64,000 bases of DNA. It comes from Hanleya hanleyi (Eukaryota; Mollusca; Polyplacophora; Lepidopleurida; Hanleyidae). Both the position numbers and the translations under genes were made by a program. Of this stretch, positions 34,904 through 47,789 are shown piece by piece. Positions within the stretch are counted from its first letter, which is position 1. Each line of letters starts with the position of its first letter. Below the pieces are notes generated by a model. That model saw only the letters and a program-made list of their open reading frames with translations, was not told where the DNA came from and did not search any database. The stretch spans positions 1 through 64,000 of the forward strand of contig JAVTVY010019464.1 in the NCBI GenBank assembly GCA_036873755.1, written 5' to 3'.

Positions 34904-36889
34904 TGCCAGTAGTGCGTCTCGCAGTAATCAAGGAAGGTAAATCTGAATAGTACTTTTTGCCTCGAAGATATGCCCAAAGGTACAGTCATGGTATTAAATT
35001 GCGTATTTAAACTGCCACCATAATATCTACACAGCTGAAACAATTATGAGGCAATGATTGCTCCACAATTACGATGATATTTGTTTGCTAGTTTTGAACA
35101 GTGGAACCCGTTCAATTTTAGAGACGCCATTAACATGAATTCCACTGGAAAATGCCATATGGAGAATTGTATTGCTGCAGGGGAAAATATGGATGCATCT
35201 TCCAGTAGTGATTTGTCCATAGCATTGTATTGTTGCAGAGAGAAATCTCGGCGAGTCTCCCAGTAGTGCCGTGTGTTGAAACTTTCATTGCTGCAGACAA
35301 AAAAATTGGTGCATCTCCCAATAGTGCCGTATGTGGAGCATTGCATTGCTGCAGACGGAAGTCTCGGTGCATCTCTCAGTAATGCTGTTTGTTGAAACTT
35401 GTACTGCTGCAGAGAAAATAATCAGTGCGTCTCCCAGTAGTGCCGTGTGTAGGGCATTGTACTGCTGCAGACGGAAGTTTCGGTGCGTCTTCCAGTAGTA
35501 CCGTGTTTAGAGACTTGTATTGCTGCAGAAAAAAAACCGTTCGTCTCCCAGTAGTGCCGTATGTAGAGCATTGCATTGCTGCAAATGGAAGTCTCGGTGC
35601 GTCTCCCAGTAGTACCGTGTTTAGAAACTTGTATTGCTGTAGACAAAAAAAATGGTGCATATCCCACTAGTGCCGTATGTGGAGCATTGCATTGCTGCAG
35701 ACGGAAGTCTCGGTGCGTCTCTCAGTAATGCTGTTTGTTGAAACTTGTACTGCTGCAGACAAAATAGTCAGTGCGTCTCCCAGTAGTGCCGTGTGTAGGG
35801 CATTGTACTGCTGCAGAAGGAAGTTTCGGTGCGTCTCCCAGTAGTACCGTGTTTAGAGACTTTTATTGCTGCAGAAAAAAGAAATCCGTTCGTCTCCCAG
35901 TAGTGCCGTATGTAGAGCATTGTATTGCTGCAAATGGAAGTTTCGGTGCGTCTCCCAGTAGTACCGTGTTTAGGGACTTTTATTGCTGCAGAAAAAAATC
36001 CGTTCATCTCCCAGTAGTGCCGTATGTAGAGCAAATGGAAGTCCCGGTGCGTCTCCCAGTAGTACCATGTTTAGAAACTTGTATTGCTGTAGACAATACA
36101 ATATTGCCGTAGACAATATATTCGGTGCGTCGTATGTGGGGCAGTGTATTGCTGCAGAGAAAAGTCTCAGAGCGTCATCCCAGTAGTTCCGTGTGTTGAG
36201 ACGTGCATTGATTGCTGCAAAAAATCGGTGCATCTCCCAGTAGTGCCGTGTGTGGGCAGTTTATTGCTGCAGAGAGTAATACAAGTCTCAACAAACGGCA
36301 TTACTGGGAGACGCTCCGAGACTTCTCTCTGCAGCAATACAAGGATGAATTATCGGCAAAATAATTCGCGCTTAATCAGGTCTTCTTTGTCACTTGCGTA
36401 TTCCTAGAAATTACAATAAGCAAATAGAAAAAAAACAACAACAGCACGCTAATTGATGAAAAATGATTCAATTTTCTGCGATGTCCGCTTTTCAGTGGAA
36501 TTCATCAAAGGTGTCTCTAAAATTGAACAGGTTCCTTTGTTCAATACTAGCTAACAAATATCATCGTCATTGTGGAGTTCATCCATGTCTCATAATTGTT
36601 TCAGCTGTGTAGATATTATCGTGGCAGTTTGAATACGCAATTTAATATAATCAATATACCTTTCGGCATATCGTCGATGCAAAAAGTAGTGTCAGCTGTG
36701 TAGATATTATGGTCGCAGTTTAAATACGCAATTTAATACCACTACTGTATCTTTGGGCATATCTTCGAGGCAAAAAGTACTCTGCAGAATTAGCTTCCTT
36801 GATTACTGCGAGACGCACACATGAGAGACGCACCGCTACTGCCAGACGCACCGGATGCGGGGCTGCAGTCATCCCCGATCCCTTATTCG
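34904..36889. mobile_element. Foldback-type element with an internal 58-bp tandem array
   Basis: The left arm 34904-35150 (TGCCAGTAGTGCGTCTCGCA, ATCAAGGAAGGTAAATC, GGAATTCATG in inverse) is the reverse complement of the right arm at about 36490-36889. The middle (35165-36270) is about 18 imperfect 58-bp units. Two unit types alternate: TCCCAGTAGTGCCGTGTGTA with ATTGCTGCAGACGGAAG, and CAGTAGTACCGTGTTTAGA with CTGCAGAAAAAAA. A half unit in opposite orientation is at 36290-36350. The element interrupts the flank homologous to 13600-13615. Overlapping ORFs on both strands are repeat artefacts. No transposase is visible. Confidence 0.8.
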
Positions 36890-39800
36890 AAATGTCAGTA
36901 AATGTGATTGCAGTATAACCGAGAAAAACTATAACCGATACACAATGTAAATGTAATTTGTTTGACTAAGTTTACCTTTATTTGTCTTCTTTGATCATCA
37001 ACATGCTGGCTACCATGGACAAAGTGGTAATAAACAGGCCACTTCATAGGGTGTATCATTTATACACAGGAATACGAAAGAGTACAACTACCGCATTGTG
37101 ATCAATCTGAACCCCTCCCGCCCAACCGAGTCACAATGTAACATTCACTGCTTTGTAATCAATCTGAACTCTCTCCGCCCAAACAAGCCACAATGGAGCA
37201 TCCACTACATTGTGATCTATCTGAACACCTGGTCGAGTGCAAAAAGGACACACCAGTTGACGAACACCGTCACATGGGCTCATTGGTGAATGCGATGCTG
37301 TTTAAACAGGAAACTGATCCTCGTGACCCGAGTGACTACTTGGATAAGCCTGGAATCACTCGAGAATTTACAGAATACCCTATGGGTTGAGAAATCAAGC
37401 AAGAACAGTCTGACTGGGAATATCTCTTCACCACCCCGTGCATCAAACCGGAAAATGGGCAAATACCCAAATATCCAGTCGACTCCATACCCAAACAGGA
37501 GGAAATATCAGCCGAACCAATCAAACTAGAACCCAAGACGTCGGATGATGCTCCTTGTAAGCTTGTATACAAGAAAGAGGGGATCATAGTAAGTAAAATC
37601 TGAATGAAAATTCATGACATACATAGAACAGGCGTGTATTTCTCTTGGTTCACTATGACAATGCGGTAATATTTCAAGCCTAACGCAATCATTTTTCCGC
37701 GACAAGTTTCCGGTAATGGATTTATTGGGTGAGTCAATGAAGAGATCATATAGAAACAAATAAGCGAAGTGTATACGAATTTGATATTTTGGAACATCAT
37801 GATGTCTTGCCGGCATCATTGAAAACTGTTGACCGCTTCTCTCTTGCAGGAAACAAGCCTATGTTTATGTATACTATGATTGTCTTTTTGAATTTGGTGC
37901 TAATACTGTTATATGGAAATGGAATAGGTCTTTGGATTATGGACGCGGATATTCTCTAATGGACGACGGCTGGATTATGAATGACGGACTGGACGCTTGT
38001 AATCAGCTAGTAATCCGTGTCTTCGTATTCAGCTGTTGCAATGAAACGATATCCATTCTGTTTGAGATGAAATTTGCGCTGTCCGTTTGTTCTAAGTACT
38101 TGGTCCTCGAACCGGATGAATCGTGGACCAGTTCAATATATATGTGGGAGTTCCCAAAGGAACTATAATAATACTGTGATATACTGCATTAGGCTCACCC
38201 GTGGGTACGTTGATTTATCAAGTGATCTGTAGATTTTTGTACAAGTTCAAGTCGAAAGCTTGTAAAATATCTGTTTTCATGAAGTATAACTCAGAAGTTT
38301 GTCAATTTCTATAATACTGTTAATTAACCTTACGTAAATAAGGTTGAACTACGTCTGCTGAACCCAAGATCAAGGCTTGTACATTATATCTGTTTTCTTG
38401 AAGTATAACTCAGAAGTTTGTCTATTTCTATATAATAATACTGTTAATTAACTTTATTTAGAGAAGGTTAAACTACGTCCGCTGAACTCAAGGTGAAGGC
38501 CACGGAAGAATATCTCTGTGGATACACGTTCTGCTGCACTTATCAAAGATCACCAAATGTGTATAAATGTTGTTTATTCATTGTCTATTTTCAGAAGAGT
38601 GGCATAGAATGGCCGTTGTGGTTGATTTAGACATTACTTGTTAATATTGTGATATATATATTTCAGCAGGAAGATGAACGCTTTGATCTATCAGCCAATC
38701 AGCGTCCACTTGAAGCCCCGTTTCCGGTAGTATTATATCAACGTCGGACAACTTCGAAGTTGACAGAGAAAAAAGAAAAGATGAAATGTGAAAAATTGGA
38801 TGGAACATTGAATGACCAAGAAATATTTAACGCTGTACCAAATGTAGTTAACTCACATGAGGACACAGCTAACCAAATTTCGACCAGCGACAAACCATAC
38901 AGATGTATTGAATGTGATTATCGATGTATTTGATTGAAATTGTAGTTTAAGGGCCGCTTCCCATTCGGATTTCGCGGCCCATCAACTCAATGTTTTATTT
39001 GACTTTCGCGGTACATTACTTTGTTTATTGAATAACTTTTCCAGTGCTAACTAAATAAATAAATAAATAAATAGGTAAATAATAAATAACAATGAGAGAA
39101 TAGTAGGAGATATAAATAGAGGTAAATAAGAATCGCTATATGTACAAGTTCGTAAGTCTCTTTCTGTTTTTTTTTTGTAAGTTTTTCTGGTAATTGTGAG
39201 TTCACTGTAATCGCGTGTATGATTCCTTTGTCTTGGTACCCCTTTGTACACACAAAGCCGTCCAGAAAAAACTGGGAGAACCATGGGCGACTTCAGGATT
39301 TTTCTGATCGACTTTTCTAGCGGCGCTCATGGGAACGGGTGGGTTCTTCCAGAAATCTGTGCCTGTAACAATTGCTTGGAGTGTGTATTGGGGCACAGGA
39401 CGGCAGGTCTACGTCCTATATTGCGTGAAAGTCAAAGGAACATATTCTGTGTTAAGGTGTCTGTTCGGTGTCATCTATGAGGTAGCGTGTCGGTGTGGTC
39501 TAGGATGTGGTGTTCTGTTTCTGGACGTTTCTTGTTGTGCGGCGATGTTGGCATTCTTGTGATTGTCATCCGTCTTCTGTTTTTACTCTTGTCCACCATG
39601 GTGCTGTTTTAAAATATTTGCCGTCATCGGTGTTCTGTTTTAATGCTGGTCTTCCTCGTCTATGTTCTTCAGTGTTCTGTGCCTGTATTACAAAGAATAG
39701 AAGAGTTTGTAGTTTTTTTGTTTTCTGGTGTTATATTTTGCCACCGACTGGCACTATCGTGATCTAAGTCACACAATAACAATAACTAATTAGGTACTAA

Positions 39801-40052
39801 ATATTATAAATAACAATATTATTATCATTAAGGCCAAATGTGAATGCTTGATATAACCTCCAGTCTTCTGCCCCTGCTAGAAAACCGGACGGTTAACATT
39901 CGTTAACGAGGGTTGGAGGTAAGGGAACACAATTGAAGAAATTAGTATTCATTTTTGTGAGTGACATTATTCGTGTGCGTGGTTGTTTCTTGGATGTGTG
40001 CTACTGATTTATGTCCTTGATTGTTGAATTGGTAGCGGCCTTTAGGTTTTAG

Positions 40053-40283
40053 AGACGAATGTGGTTACCGGCCCACACGGAACATGGTATCTCCGGTGCC
40101 CACATTGCCTATATTTTATTCCAAAAGAGAAATTTTGGCCAATATTGTCGCAGGGATGTTGATTGGTCTTGGCCTCCGATTTTTGAGACTAATGTGGCAA
40201 CCGGCCCACACGGAACATGGTATCTCCGGTGCCCACATTGCCTATATTTTATTCCAAAAGATAAATTTTGGCCAATGCTGACA
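40053..40283 (-). repeat. 125-bp tandem duplication in the retrotransposon 3' UTR
   Basis: CCGGCCCACACGGAACATGG, then CCCACATTGCCTATATTTTA, occurs twice (from about 40055 and 40180) with few differences. It is non-coding and follows ORF2 in the element's direction. Confidence 0.9.
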
Positions 40284-40483
40284 TAGTTAGTGATGCGCAT
40301 GCACGGGGGTAGCGTTAGATACTGGAATAATAGCCAGCAGTTTTGATAAAATTTATTAAGGACTTGTATACCTGTTTTCTAATGGGGGGCTTAGGGTTTA
40401 ATATCGCTGGTAATGTTAAGGGAGTGTTGAGTTTTTTCAATTCGTTTCTAAGTGCCTCGCGTTGTGGGTAGTGTTTTGGGCGT

Positions 40484-43400
40484 TCAAGTAGGATGTTCTA
40501 TTGTTTCTTCTACATTGTTGCATGCGGTACAGAGTGGTGAGGTGTTTTTCAGAAGCATGGACAGATGTGATTTAAGTCCGGTTTTGCCTAGTCTTAATCT
40601 TGTGATGATGCGGTCGTCACGTTTGCTGTCTAGCTGATATCCACAACTCTGTCTTTTCCCCTTATCTAGAATACTATGTAGCCATCTACCTCGGTTTTCT
40701 TCGTTCCATTCTTTTTCCCATTTACTATCTATTCTGGTTCTAATGATGGAATTCAGTTCTTTGGTTCCTAGTCCTATATGCACGTCAGGTGCAGTTTTGG
40801 TGAGGCTGTCTTTGGCTGTCCTATCGGCGGCTTCGTTTCCCCTAACGTCCACGTGGGCGGGAATCCAAGCTAAGATGGCGTCAATGTCATTGTCTCTTAT
40901 TTGTGTACATAGAATTTCTATTTCGTGTATGAGGTCAGGTCTGCTGTCGGATTTGGAGTTCTCTATAGATACCAGTCCGCTTAAGGAATCACTAAGAATA
41001 ACGGTGGAAACTGGTCGGTTCTGGAGAACCCATTCGAGGGCCTTGATTATGGCGACTAATTCAGTGGTGTATACAGACATATTGTCTGGTAGTTTGAAAC
41101 CTTCGTGAATGTCAAGTTCTGGAATAACGAATGCAGAACCTGTATTGTGACTTGTGTTTTTGGAGCCGTCTGTATATATTTTCAAGCGATTTTTCCAATG
41201 TGTGTCAATATATTCGAGGGCAGTGACCCTTATATGCTCTTGGTTGTCCTGTTTGGTGATGTGGCTATGTATATTCGTGTCCACGTGTGGTGTGATTAGT
41301 TGCCATGGTGGTCTATTGACCTTGTCAGTGTCAGAGATACAAGAGATTGGAATGTCGTGTTCTTCGAATAATCGTTCTATCGTGTAACCGAGTGGTGCAG
41401 AGTCTTTTTCCCATTTTGTTTTTAGGAATTCGTATTCGGTTTTTGGGCCAAAAATTTTGTGGCATGGGTGGCTTTCGCCCTTGGCTATTGTTTTCCCTGC
41501 ATATTTCATTGACAGCTCTTCTCGTCTTAAATGTAAGGGTTTTTCATTAGTTTCTATTTGTAGACTACATTTTTAAGGCCGAATACTGAATGCTGTCTAT
41601 TCTTTTCAAATGGGTCTTGCATGCTGATTGATACGCGATTGAACCATAGTCTATTTTGGATCTGATGAGTGTTTGATATAATTTGATTAAGCTAAGTTTA
41701 TTGGCCCCCCAGTTGGTACCCGATACGCACCTCATAAGGTTCAGGTCTTTGTTACACCGAATAATTAATTGGTCAATGTGGTCTTTCCAAGTGAGTTTTC
41801 GGTCGAATATCATACCTAGGTATTTGACACTATTCTTAAACTCGATTTTCTGTCCTCCTAGTGATAGCGTGATGTCTGTGTTCTGTTTATTTGAGAATAG
41901 CACACCGGTAGTTTTGACAGCTGAAAATTTGAATCCCCATTTATCGGCCCAATCGCTGACTGTATTCAATACCTTTTGCATTATACTTGTTAATTTTTTT
42001 ATCGAGCCAGCAGATTTCCACATGGCAGCATCGTCAGCAAAAAGTGATTGTTCAATTTCAGGATGTTTTGTGTCAATTTCGTTGGCCAGGCCATTAATCA
42101 GGATGTTAAAAAGGGTGGGGCTTATGACGCTGCCCTGTGGGGTGCCGTTATCTAGCTGGTGGTCCATGGATATGGTGTTACCAATACGAACTTTGAAGTT
42201 TCGGTCATGAAGAAATTTTTTTATCCAGTGTTGTATTCTGCCCTTAATTCCCAGGTTGTTTAATTGGGTGATAATCCCGTCCTGCCATACAAGGTCAAAC
42301 GCCTTTTCAATATCCAAGAAAATTCCTAATGTATATTGGTGTTTGGCATTACCCATTTTGATGGAGTGTTGGAGTCTGGCTATGTGGTCTAAAGTACTTC
42401 TGTTTTTTCGAAAACCGCTTTGTGTTTTGTGTAACAGGTTGTTGCTTTCCAGGTGATATTCAAGTCTGTTTTTGACCATGGTTTCCATAATTTTGCATAA
42501 ATTTGACGTGAGTGAGATCGGCCTATATGACTTACTGTCTGATGGATCTTTACCAGGTTTTGGTATTGGGATAACAATAGATGATTTCCATTTGGTCGGG
42601 AGTTGTTTGGTCTTCCAGCTCACATTAATTAGTTTTAGAATTAGTTCCTGAGTGTTGTTTGGTAGGTGTTTTAGGATTGTATACCCTAGTTTGTCTTCGC
42701 CGGGTGAACTTTCTTTTTTAGAGTGTAAAGCTTTTCTGTATTCATTGATAGTAAAGTCTCCGTTAAGGTAGTTTTCTATATAATCATTTGTGTCATTTTC
42801 CAGGATCGTTTCTTGTTTGATTTTTCTGAATTCTGGTTTCAGGTTTCTATCGCTACTGTTTGATGCGAATGATTCAGCAAGATATTCTGCCTTTTCGAGA
42901 TTAGTTCTCTTTGTTTTGTTTAGTACGGGTATAGTGTTAGTTGCTTTCCCTTGAATGCTTTTTATTTTATTCCATACTTTCTTTGAGTTAGTTTTCGTAT
43001 CGATAGTGTTGCAAAAATCTTCCCAGCATCTTGATTTGGCTTCTTTGACGCTTTTTTCTGCTATTCTTTTCAGTTCCTTATATCTTTCATGGTCACTCTG
43101 GAGTCGACTTTTTTTGAATTTTCTGAGTGCTTTTTTCTTTGCTGCGATGTTCTTTCCACACTCTTGGTCCCACCAAGGCACTGGATTTTTGTTGGGCCGC
43201 GTATTCGTAACTGGAATATGCCTTTGTGCTATGTTTAGAAGTTTGCTGGTTATATTTTCATTGAAAGTCTCTATATCATTACTAAGTAGATCGTCACGAA
43301 TTAGGCTTTTGCAATCGTTTTGGAAGCTTTCCCAGTCTGCCTTCGAGTATTGGAAGCGTGGGAGAGGGTCTGTCTTTTCAAAATCTGGTTTCATGCTAAA

Positions 43401-44100
43401 TTTGGTTAGGATTGGAAAGTGGTCACTGTCTAATGTATCTGGTAGAACTGCCCATTCAGATTTAACTGCTAGTTCGGGAGAGACTATAGTTAGGTCAATT
43501 GCAGTGAGTTTACCGGTTCGCATATCTATTCTCGTCCCTTCTCCTGAGTTCAGAAATACGAGGTTATTGTCATCTAACCATTTTTCTACTGATTTACCTC
43601 TATCATCTGACGTGGTGCAGGTTTCGTCCCAGATTGGATTATGACTATTATAATCTCCGCAAATTATGATTGGCGAGTCATATTTTTGGGTGATTTTGTT
43701 CAGTTCTTTTTGTGATATTGTTTTTATAGTGCCAGGGGAGTACAGGTTCACTATATTTATAGGTTTATTATTTTGGAACACCCGTATAGCTTGCCATTCG
43801 AGGTCTTCACTTTCTGGGCTCTTGTCCAATTCTAGCTGTATGAGTTCTTCCTTAACTAGTGTGAGGTTGCCTCCCTTTGGGCCGTTTAGTCTGTCTTGTC
43901 TATATGGCGTATATCCCTTTATTGCAAATTTATTTTTTCCTGGTTTAAGAAATGTTTCTTGTATACATATGATGTCAGGGTTTATTTCATTTACTAAGAT
44001 TTTGAGATTGTCTCCGTGTTTTGCAATGCCATTCGCATTCCATTGTAGTACGGTGAGTTGTTTATTGAAAGTTGGGTTGTTATGTGTTGCGCGGTGGGTC
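40484..44100 (-). CDS. Retrotransposon ORF2: endonuclease, reverse transcriptase, RNase H (one frameshift)
   Basis: The polyprotein nicks the target and reverse-transcribes the element RNA. The open frame begins after a TAG near 44101 with no early ATG. The endonuclease shows LQWNANG, ICIQET, GDYNSHNPIW and SDHFPI. The reverse transcriptase (about 42900-41900) shows FLDIEKAFD, TPQGSVISP and the catalytic FADD box. At about 41575 a run of A has gained or lost one base, giving a stop (ALKM-stop). The frame resumes immediately and runs to 40484. RNase H there shows IYTDGS, TELVAIIKAL, ILSDS and PAHVDVRGNEAAD, the expected D-E-D-H/D residues. Apart from the frameshift the ORF is complete, so the copy is young. 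ORF2 may be expressed by reinitiation after ORF1, which ends 23 bp upstream. Confidence 0.88.
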
Positions 44101-44122
44101 TAACCTATTGTCCCTGGTGTTC

Positions 44123-45295
44123 TCATATAGAGGTGTTGAGGGCGTTATTGTGTTTCCTGGGAGTTGATGTTTTTCTTTTGTATTTTGGATTGAATCCCCA
44201 TGCTATTATTTCTTTGGGGTTAAATTCCCAATTCAAGAAGTCTTGAGCAATGCGGGCTATTATGTCAGCTTTGTTTGTTTTGGGGTTGGCATTGTGGACT
44301 GAGTTAATAACAATGTTAATGAAGTCTAGGAATTCGATTTTACTCATGCTAATTGTTTCGGGTTTGTCCTCGGTTTCTGACTCCATTGTTTGTTCTGTCA
44401 CTGGTGCCTTATTGTTAATTGCTACTCCGTTCACAGGTTTTCGCAGGTTTATTGTTTCTCTGAGTTTTTGATTCACTTTTGCTTCTCTGACTGCTTCTGC
44501 GTAAGAGATGCCTTTGTCGGCTCTAATGTACTGAACTGCTTTAGCATTTTTGTAGTGAATACACCCTTTCCAAGCTGAGCTATGATTCTGCTTGCAGTTT
44601 GCGCATTTTTTGTGGGTTTCTGTGCAGTGCTCGTAGCTATGGGGCCCTGAACATTTGGGACATACAACACTGGCTTTGCAGTTTTTGGCTGTGTGAGAAG
44701 AAATCTTCTGGCAATTAAAACATCTTTTTGGGGTTTCGTAGAAGGGCTTGACTGTGACGTTACGGGTCCATAGACAGACAGTATCTGGGAGTTTACTTCC
44801 ATTGAATGCTAACATTATGCTAGTTGTATCTGTTTTGTCCTTTTGCAGTCTTTTAGCGAATACTACATTTTGCTTCGAGAGAGTAGTTCTAATATAGTCT
44901 AGCCCAACACTTAGATCAATTCCATAAATTACGCCTTTGCATTGCTCTCTTTTTTGTTGATACTGTTTTACCGAGACGGGTTTGCCAGCTAGGAGGTCTA
45001 ACCTAAGGAGTTTTTCATACTGTGTTTTAGAATGGCAGTGGATTTTGAGGTCTCCTCCGGGTAATTCATAGATTGTTTTTACGTCTCCGGCTTGTTGTTG
45101 GATGTCTTTCGCAACTTTGGCTTTGGGTAAGCTCGTGGCTTTGATTTGAGTAAGGCTGTGTATGACAGCCACAAAATTGAAAAGACTAGGCCTTTCGGGG
45201 AGGGCTCGATGTTTTTTGGTGGGTGGGGATTTTTCAGTGTTGATTTCTGATAGCTTCCTTTTAGGTGTGTTTACGGTGGATTGGGAGGCTTCCAT
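44123..45295 (-). CDS. Retrotransposon ORF1: gag-like protein with CCHC zinc knuckles
   Basis: 390 aa, ATG to TGA, intact. The N-terminus is basic and hydrophilic (TPKRKLSEINTE, PPTKKHRALPERP). A middle region follows, typical of the nucleic-acid-binding ORF1 of I and Jockey elements. Then come three zinc knuckles between residues 190 and 250: C-x2-C-x5-H-x4-C (CFNCQKISSHTAKNC), C-x2-C-x3-H-x4-C (CPKCSGPHSYEHC) and a third ending KGC. A motif GISYAEAVR follows, common in this family. The protein would package the element RNA. Its intact frame supports recent activity. Confidence 0.9.
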   Translation of the reverse strand: MEASQSTVNTPKRKLSEINTEKSPPTKKHRALPERPSLFNFVAVIHSLTQIKATSLPKAKVAKDIQQQAGDVKTIYELPGGDLKIHCHSKTQYEKLLRLDLLAGKPVSVKQYQQKREQCKGVIYGIDLSVGLDYIRTTLSKQNVVFAKRLQKDKTDTTSIMLAFNGSKLPDTVCLWTRNVTVKPFYETPKRCFNCQKISSHTAKNCKASVVCPKCSGPHSYEHCTETHKKCANCKQNHSSAWKGCIHYKNAKAVQYIRADKGISYAEAVREAKVNQKLRETINLRKPVNGVAINNKAPVTEQTMESETEDKPETISMSKIEFLDFINIVINSVHNANPKTNKADIIARIAQDFLNWEFNPKEIIAWGFNPKYKRKTSTPRKHNNALNTSI

Positions 45296-46437
45296 TGTTT
45301 GATTTGGTTTTGTTTAGATCAGGACTAGTTGTTATTTGGTAAGGAGTGACTTTAGTGATAGGAAATATTAGTCTATGTGCAAAAATTCAATTCAAAACTT
45401 AGCTCTGGCTGGCTGGTTTCTCTCGCTCTTGTTGTAGTTTGGTAATCCTGTAACGCCGGGGAACCGCAGTGGAACACAAAGGCTTGGAAGTCTAGGCTGG
45501 CTTGGCAGATCAAAAACACGTCCGTTCACTCTAAGCGCTGAAGTGAAGTAGACAATTATCGGACTTTATAAAGCATTCCAGGAAGCATGCTGATGTGTCT
45601 TCTGAATGTCAACTCCATTATCACGAATTCCTTTACAAGCCTCGTCATATAGACGAAAAGCCATACAAATGTGCACAGTGTGATTATAGTGCAGCTCTCA
45701 GGAGTAATCTGTCCAAACACATGAGAACACACACTGGGGAGAGGCCATACAAATGTTCATGGTGTGATTACAGTGCAGCTGTGAAGGGTACCCTGTCCCA
45801 ACACATGACAACACACAACAGCGAAAAGCCATACAATTGTTCTCAGTGTGATTACAGTGCAGCTGTAAATGGTACTTTGTCCAGACACATGAGAAGGCAT
45901 ACTGGGGAGAAGCCATACAAATGTTCCCAGTGTGATTACCGTGCAGCTTTCAGGAGTACTCTGTCCCAACACATGGGAACGCACACCGGGAAGAGGCCAT
46001 TCAAATGTTCACATTGTGATTACAGTGCAACTGTAAAGAGTACTTTGTCCAGACACATGAGAACGCATACTGGGGAGAAGCCATACAAATGTTCCCAGTG
46101 TGATTACAGTGCAACTTCGCAGAGTAATCTGTCCCAACACATGAGAACACACAATGGCGAAAAGCCATACAAATGTTCCCAGTGTGATTACAGTGCCGCT
46201 GGAAAGCGTCATCTATCCGAACACATGAAAACGCACACCTGGGAGAGGCCATACAAATGTTCACAGTGTGATTACAGTGCAACCTTTAAGAATACTTTGT
46301 CCAGGCACATGAGAACGCATACTGGGGAGAAGCCATACAAATGTTCCCATTGTGATTACAGTGCAACTTTCCAGAATAATCTGTCCCAACACATGAAAAT
46401 ACACAATGGCGACAAGCCATACAAATGTTCAGTGTGA

Positions 46438-47460
46438 TCACAGTGCAGCTTTCAGGAGTAATCTGTCCCAACAGATGAGGACGCACACTGGGGAGAAGCC
46501 ATACAAATATGCACAGTTTGATTACAGTGCAACTCTAAAGAGTGAACACATGAGAACGCACACCGAGGAAAGGCCATACAAATATTCGTGTTGTGATTGC
46601 AGTGCAGCCGTTAGAGTATTCTGTCCCAACACATGATAACGCATACCGAGGAGAAGCCATGCAAATGTTCAGTGTGTGAGTACAAGTTCGCCGACAAGAG
46701 TGCTTTTTCTAATCACATGAAAAGACACACCATATAAATGCTCCATGTTCAATGACCGTTCGATTGACAAAGGTAGTCTTCCCAACACGTATCAAAGACT
46801 GGAGACGAGATACACAAATGTTCACAGTGTAATTACAGTTCAGCTCGAAAGACTGGTTTTTCCAAGCACATAAGAATACACACCGTGAAGAAGCCATACA
46901 ACTGTTCTCTGTGTGATTACAGGACAGTTGTAGATTACAGGTCTGCTGACCCCGGGTAATCTTTCCAGACACACTATAAAACACCTATGAGAAGCCATAT
47001 AGATGTTCAGAAAGTGATTACAGCTCTGCTTGCAGCAGTAGTCTAAACCAGCACGAGAGATGAACCACATAAATGTTCTCAGTGTGATTATTCAGTCTCG
47101 ATAAATGACCCATAATATATTGTGAGTGATGGAAAGTATCCATTGGGAGTTCTTGGCTAGAAGACCGCGGATTTTACATTACTGTTTGTTCCGAAGAAAA
47201 GTTCCATGTGGTATACGAGTACAAAAAAAAAAAAAAAAAAAAAAGCGAGAATGTTAAAAATTGGGGTCTGCATAACCCAGAACCGGAACATGTCCAGTGA
47301 AAGCGGAATGAGATTTCTAAAGTCTGTCCCTGCTAAAGACAAACCTAAGAAGAATTCACCTCCATGCTTCTAAAACTGGTCTGCATATAGTTTTTTTCTT
47401 CAGCTTTAGCAAGTTCAGGTGCTCTAAGTTGAATAAACCTGTATTTTCTTTGAAATACTT
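46438..47460 (+). pseudogene. Decayed fingers and 3' UTR of copy 4
   Basis: Finger remnants with frameshifts extend to about 47110. Sequence then matches the copy-1 3' region (ATGTCCAGTGAAAGCGGAA, GCAAGTTCAGGTGCTCTAAG) up to AATAAA at 47432-47437. A run of about 22 A at 47223-47244 is not present in copy 1. Confidence 0.8.
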
Positions 47461-47789
47461 CAGACTAATACACAACGATAATGAAAAAGACAGTCAAGCT
47501 ACCTATCCATTGACACTGACAAAAGAAAGCCGATTAAGGATTGTTTGACAACCATTGATCTATTTGTCATCCATTTTGTTAAAAAAATTATGTCTGGATA
47601 GAGATTAATATTGTTCGTCGCTATTTAGCTAAAAAACTGCTAATTATTATATAATAATAATAATATTTTAATATTGGTTAAAATTAATTTCTCTCTCTCT
47701 CTCCTGCATTTGCGATGTCACGGTGACGTCATTTTATGGATTGCGCTTTGGGCTTGTTCATATTTGCGATTTTCTCTACAAATGCTGCT

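Larger units (their letters stand above)
38928..45549 (-). mobile_element. Near-full-length I-like non-LTR retrotransposon inserted in the finger exon
   Basis: Oriented opposite to the host gene. In its own direction it has a 5' UTR (45549-45296), ORF1, ORF2 (endonuclease, reverse transcriptase, RNase H) and a 3' UTR of about 1.5 kb with a tandem duplication (40053-40283), a TTTA-rich tract (39055-39075) and AATAAA near 39022. RNase H plus a CCHC gag-like ORF1 points to the I/R1/Loa side of the LINEs. The host sequence around it is interrupted cleanly, but target duplication is at most GTA (38926-38928 and 45548-45550). One frameshift breaks ORF2. Confidence 0.9.
37098..46437 (+). pseudogene. 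C2H2 zinc-finger gene, copy 4, disrupted by stops and a retrotransposon
   Basis: Exon 1 spans 37135-37588. The ATG at 37135 is followed directly by TAA. The next ATG (37193) reads 65 codons to a TGA at 37388-37390 (GGTTGAG where paralogues have GGTCGAG), inside the sequence encoding PMGREIKQE. The donor GTAAGT is kept at 37589. Exon 2 starts at 38667. At 38927, in the atypical first finger just after CDYRC, a 6.6-kb non-LTR element is inserted. The gene resumes near 45549 (GACAATTATCGGAC) and continues with nine intact CDYSA fingers to a frameshift at about 46430 (TGTTCAGTGTGATC). Decayed fingers extend to about 47110, as after copy 1. The finger coding downstream of the insertion remains open, so loss is recent. 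Expression of the 3' part from another start cannot be excluded. Confidence 0.9.

Noticed and set aside
35044..36407. Overlapping ORFs on both strands with repeated VPCVGHCTAA and GTTGRRTE words
   Set aside because: Products of the 58-bp foldback array. No codon bias and no continuity in the truncated copy at 29036-29581.
40743..43644. Long + strand ORFs opposite the I-like element
   Set aside because: Shadows of ORF2 on the minus strand, which carries the catalytic motifs.
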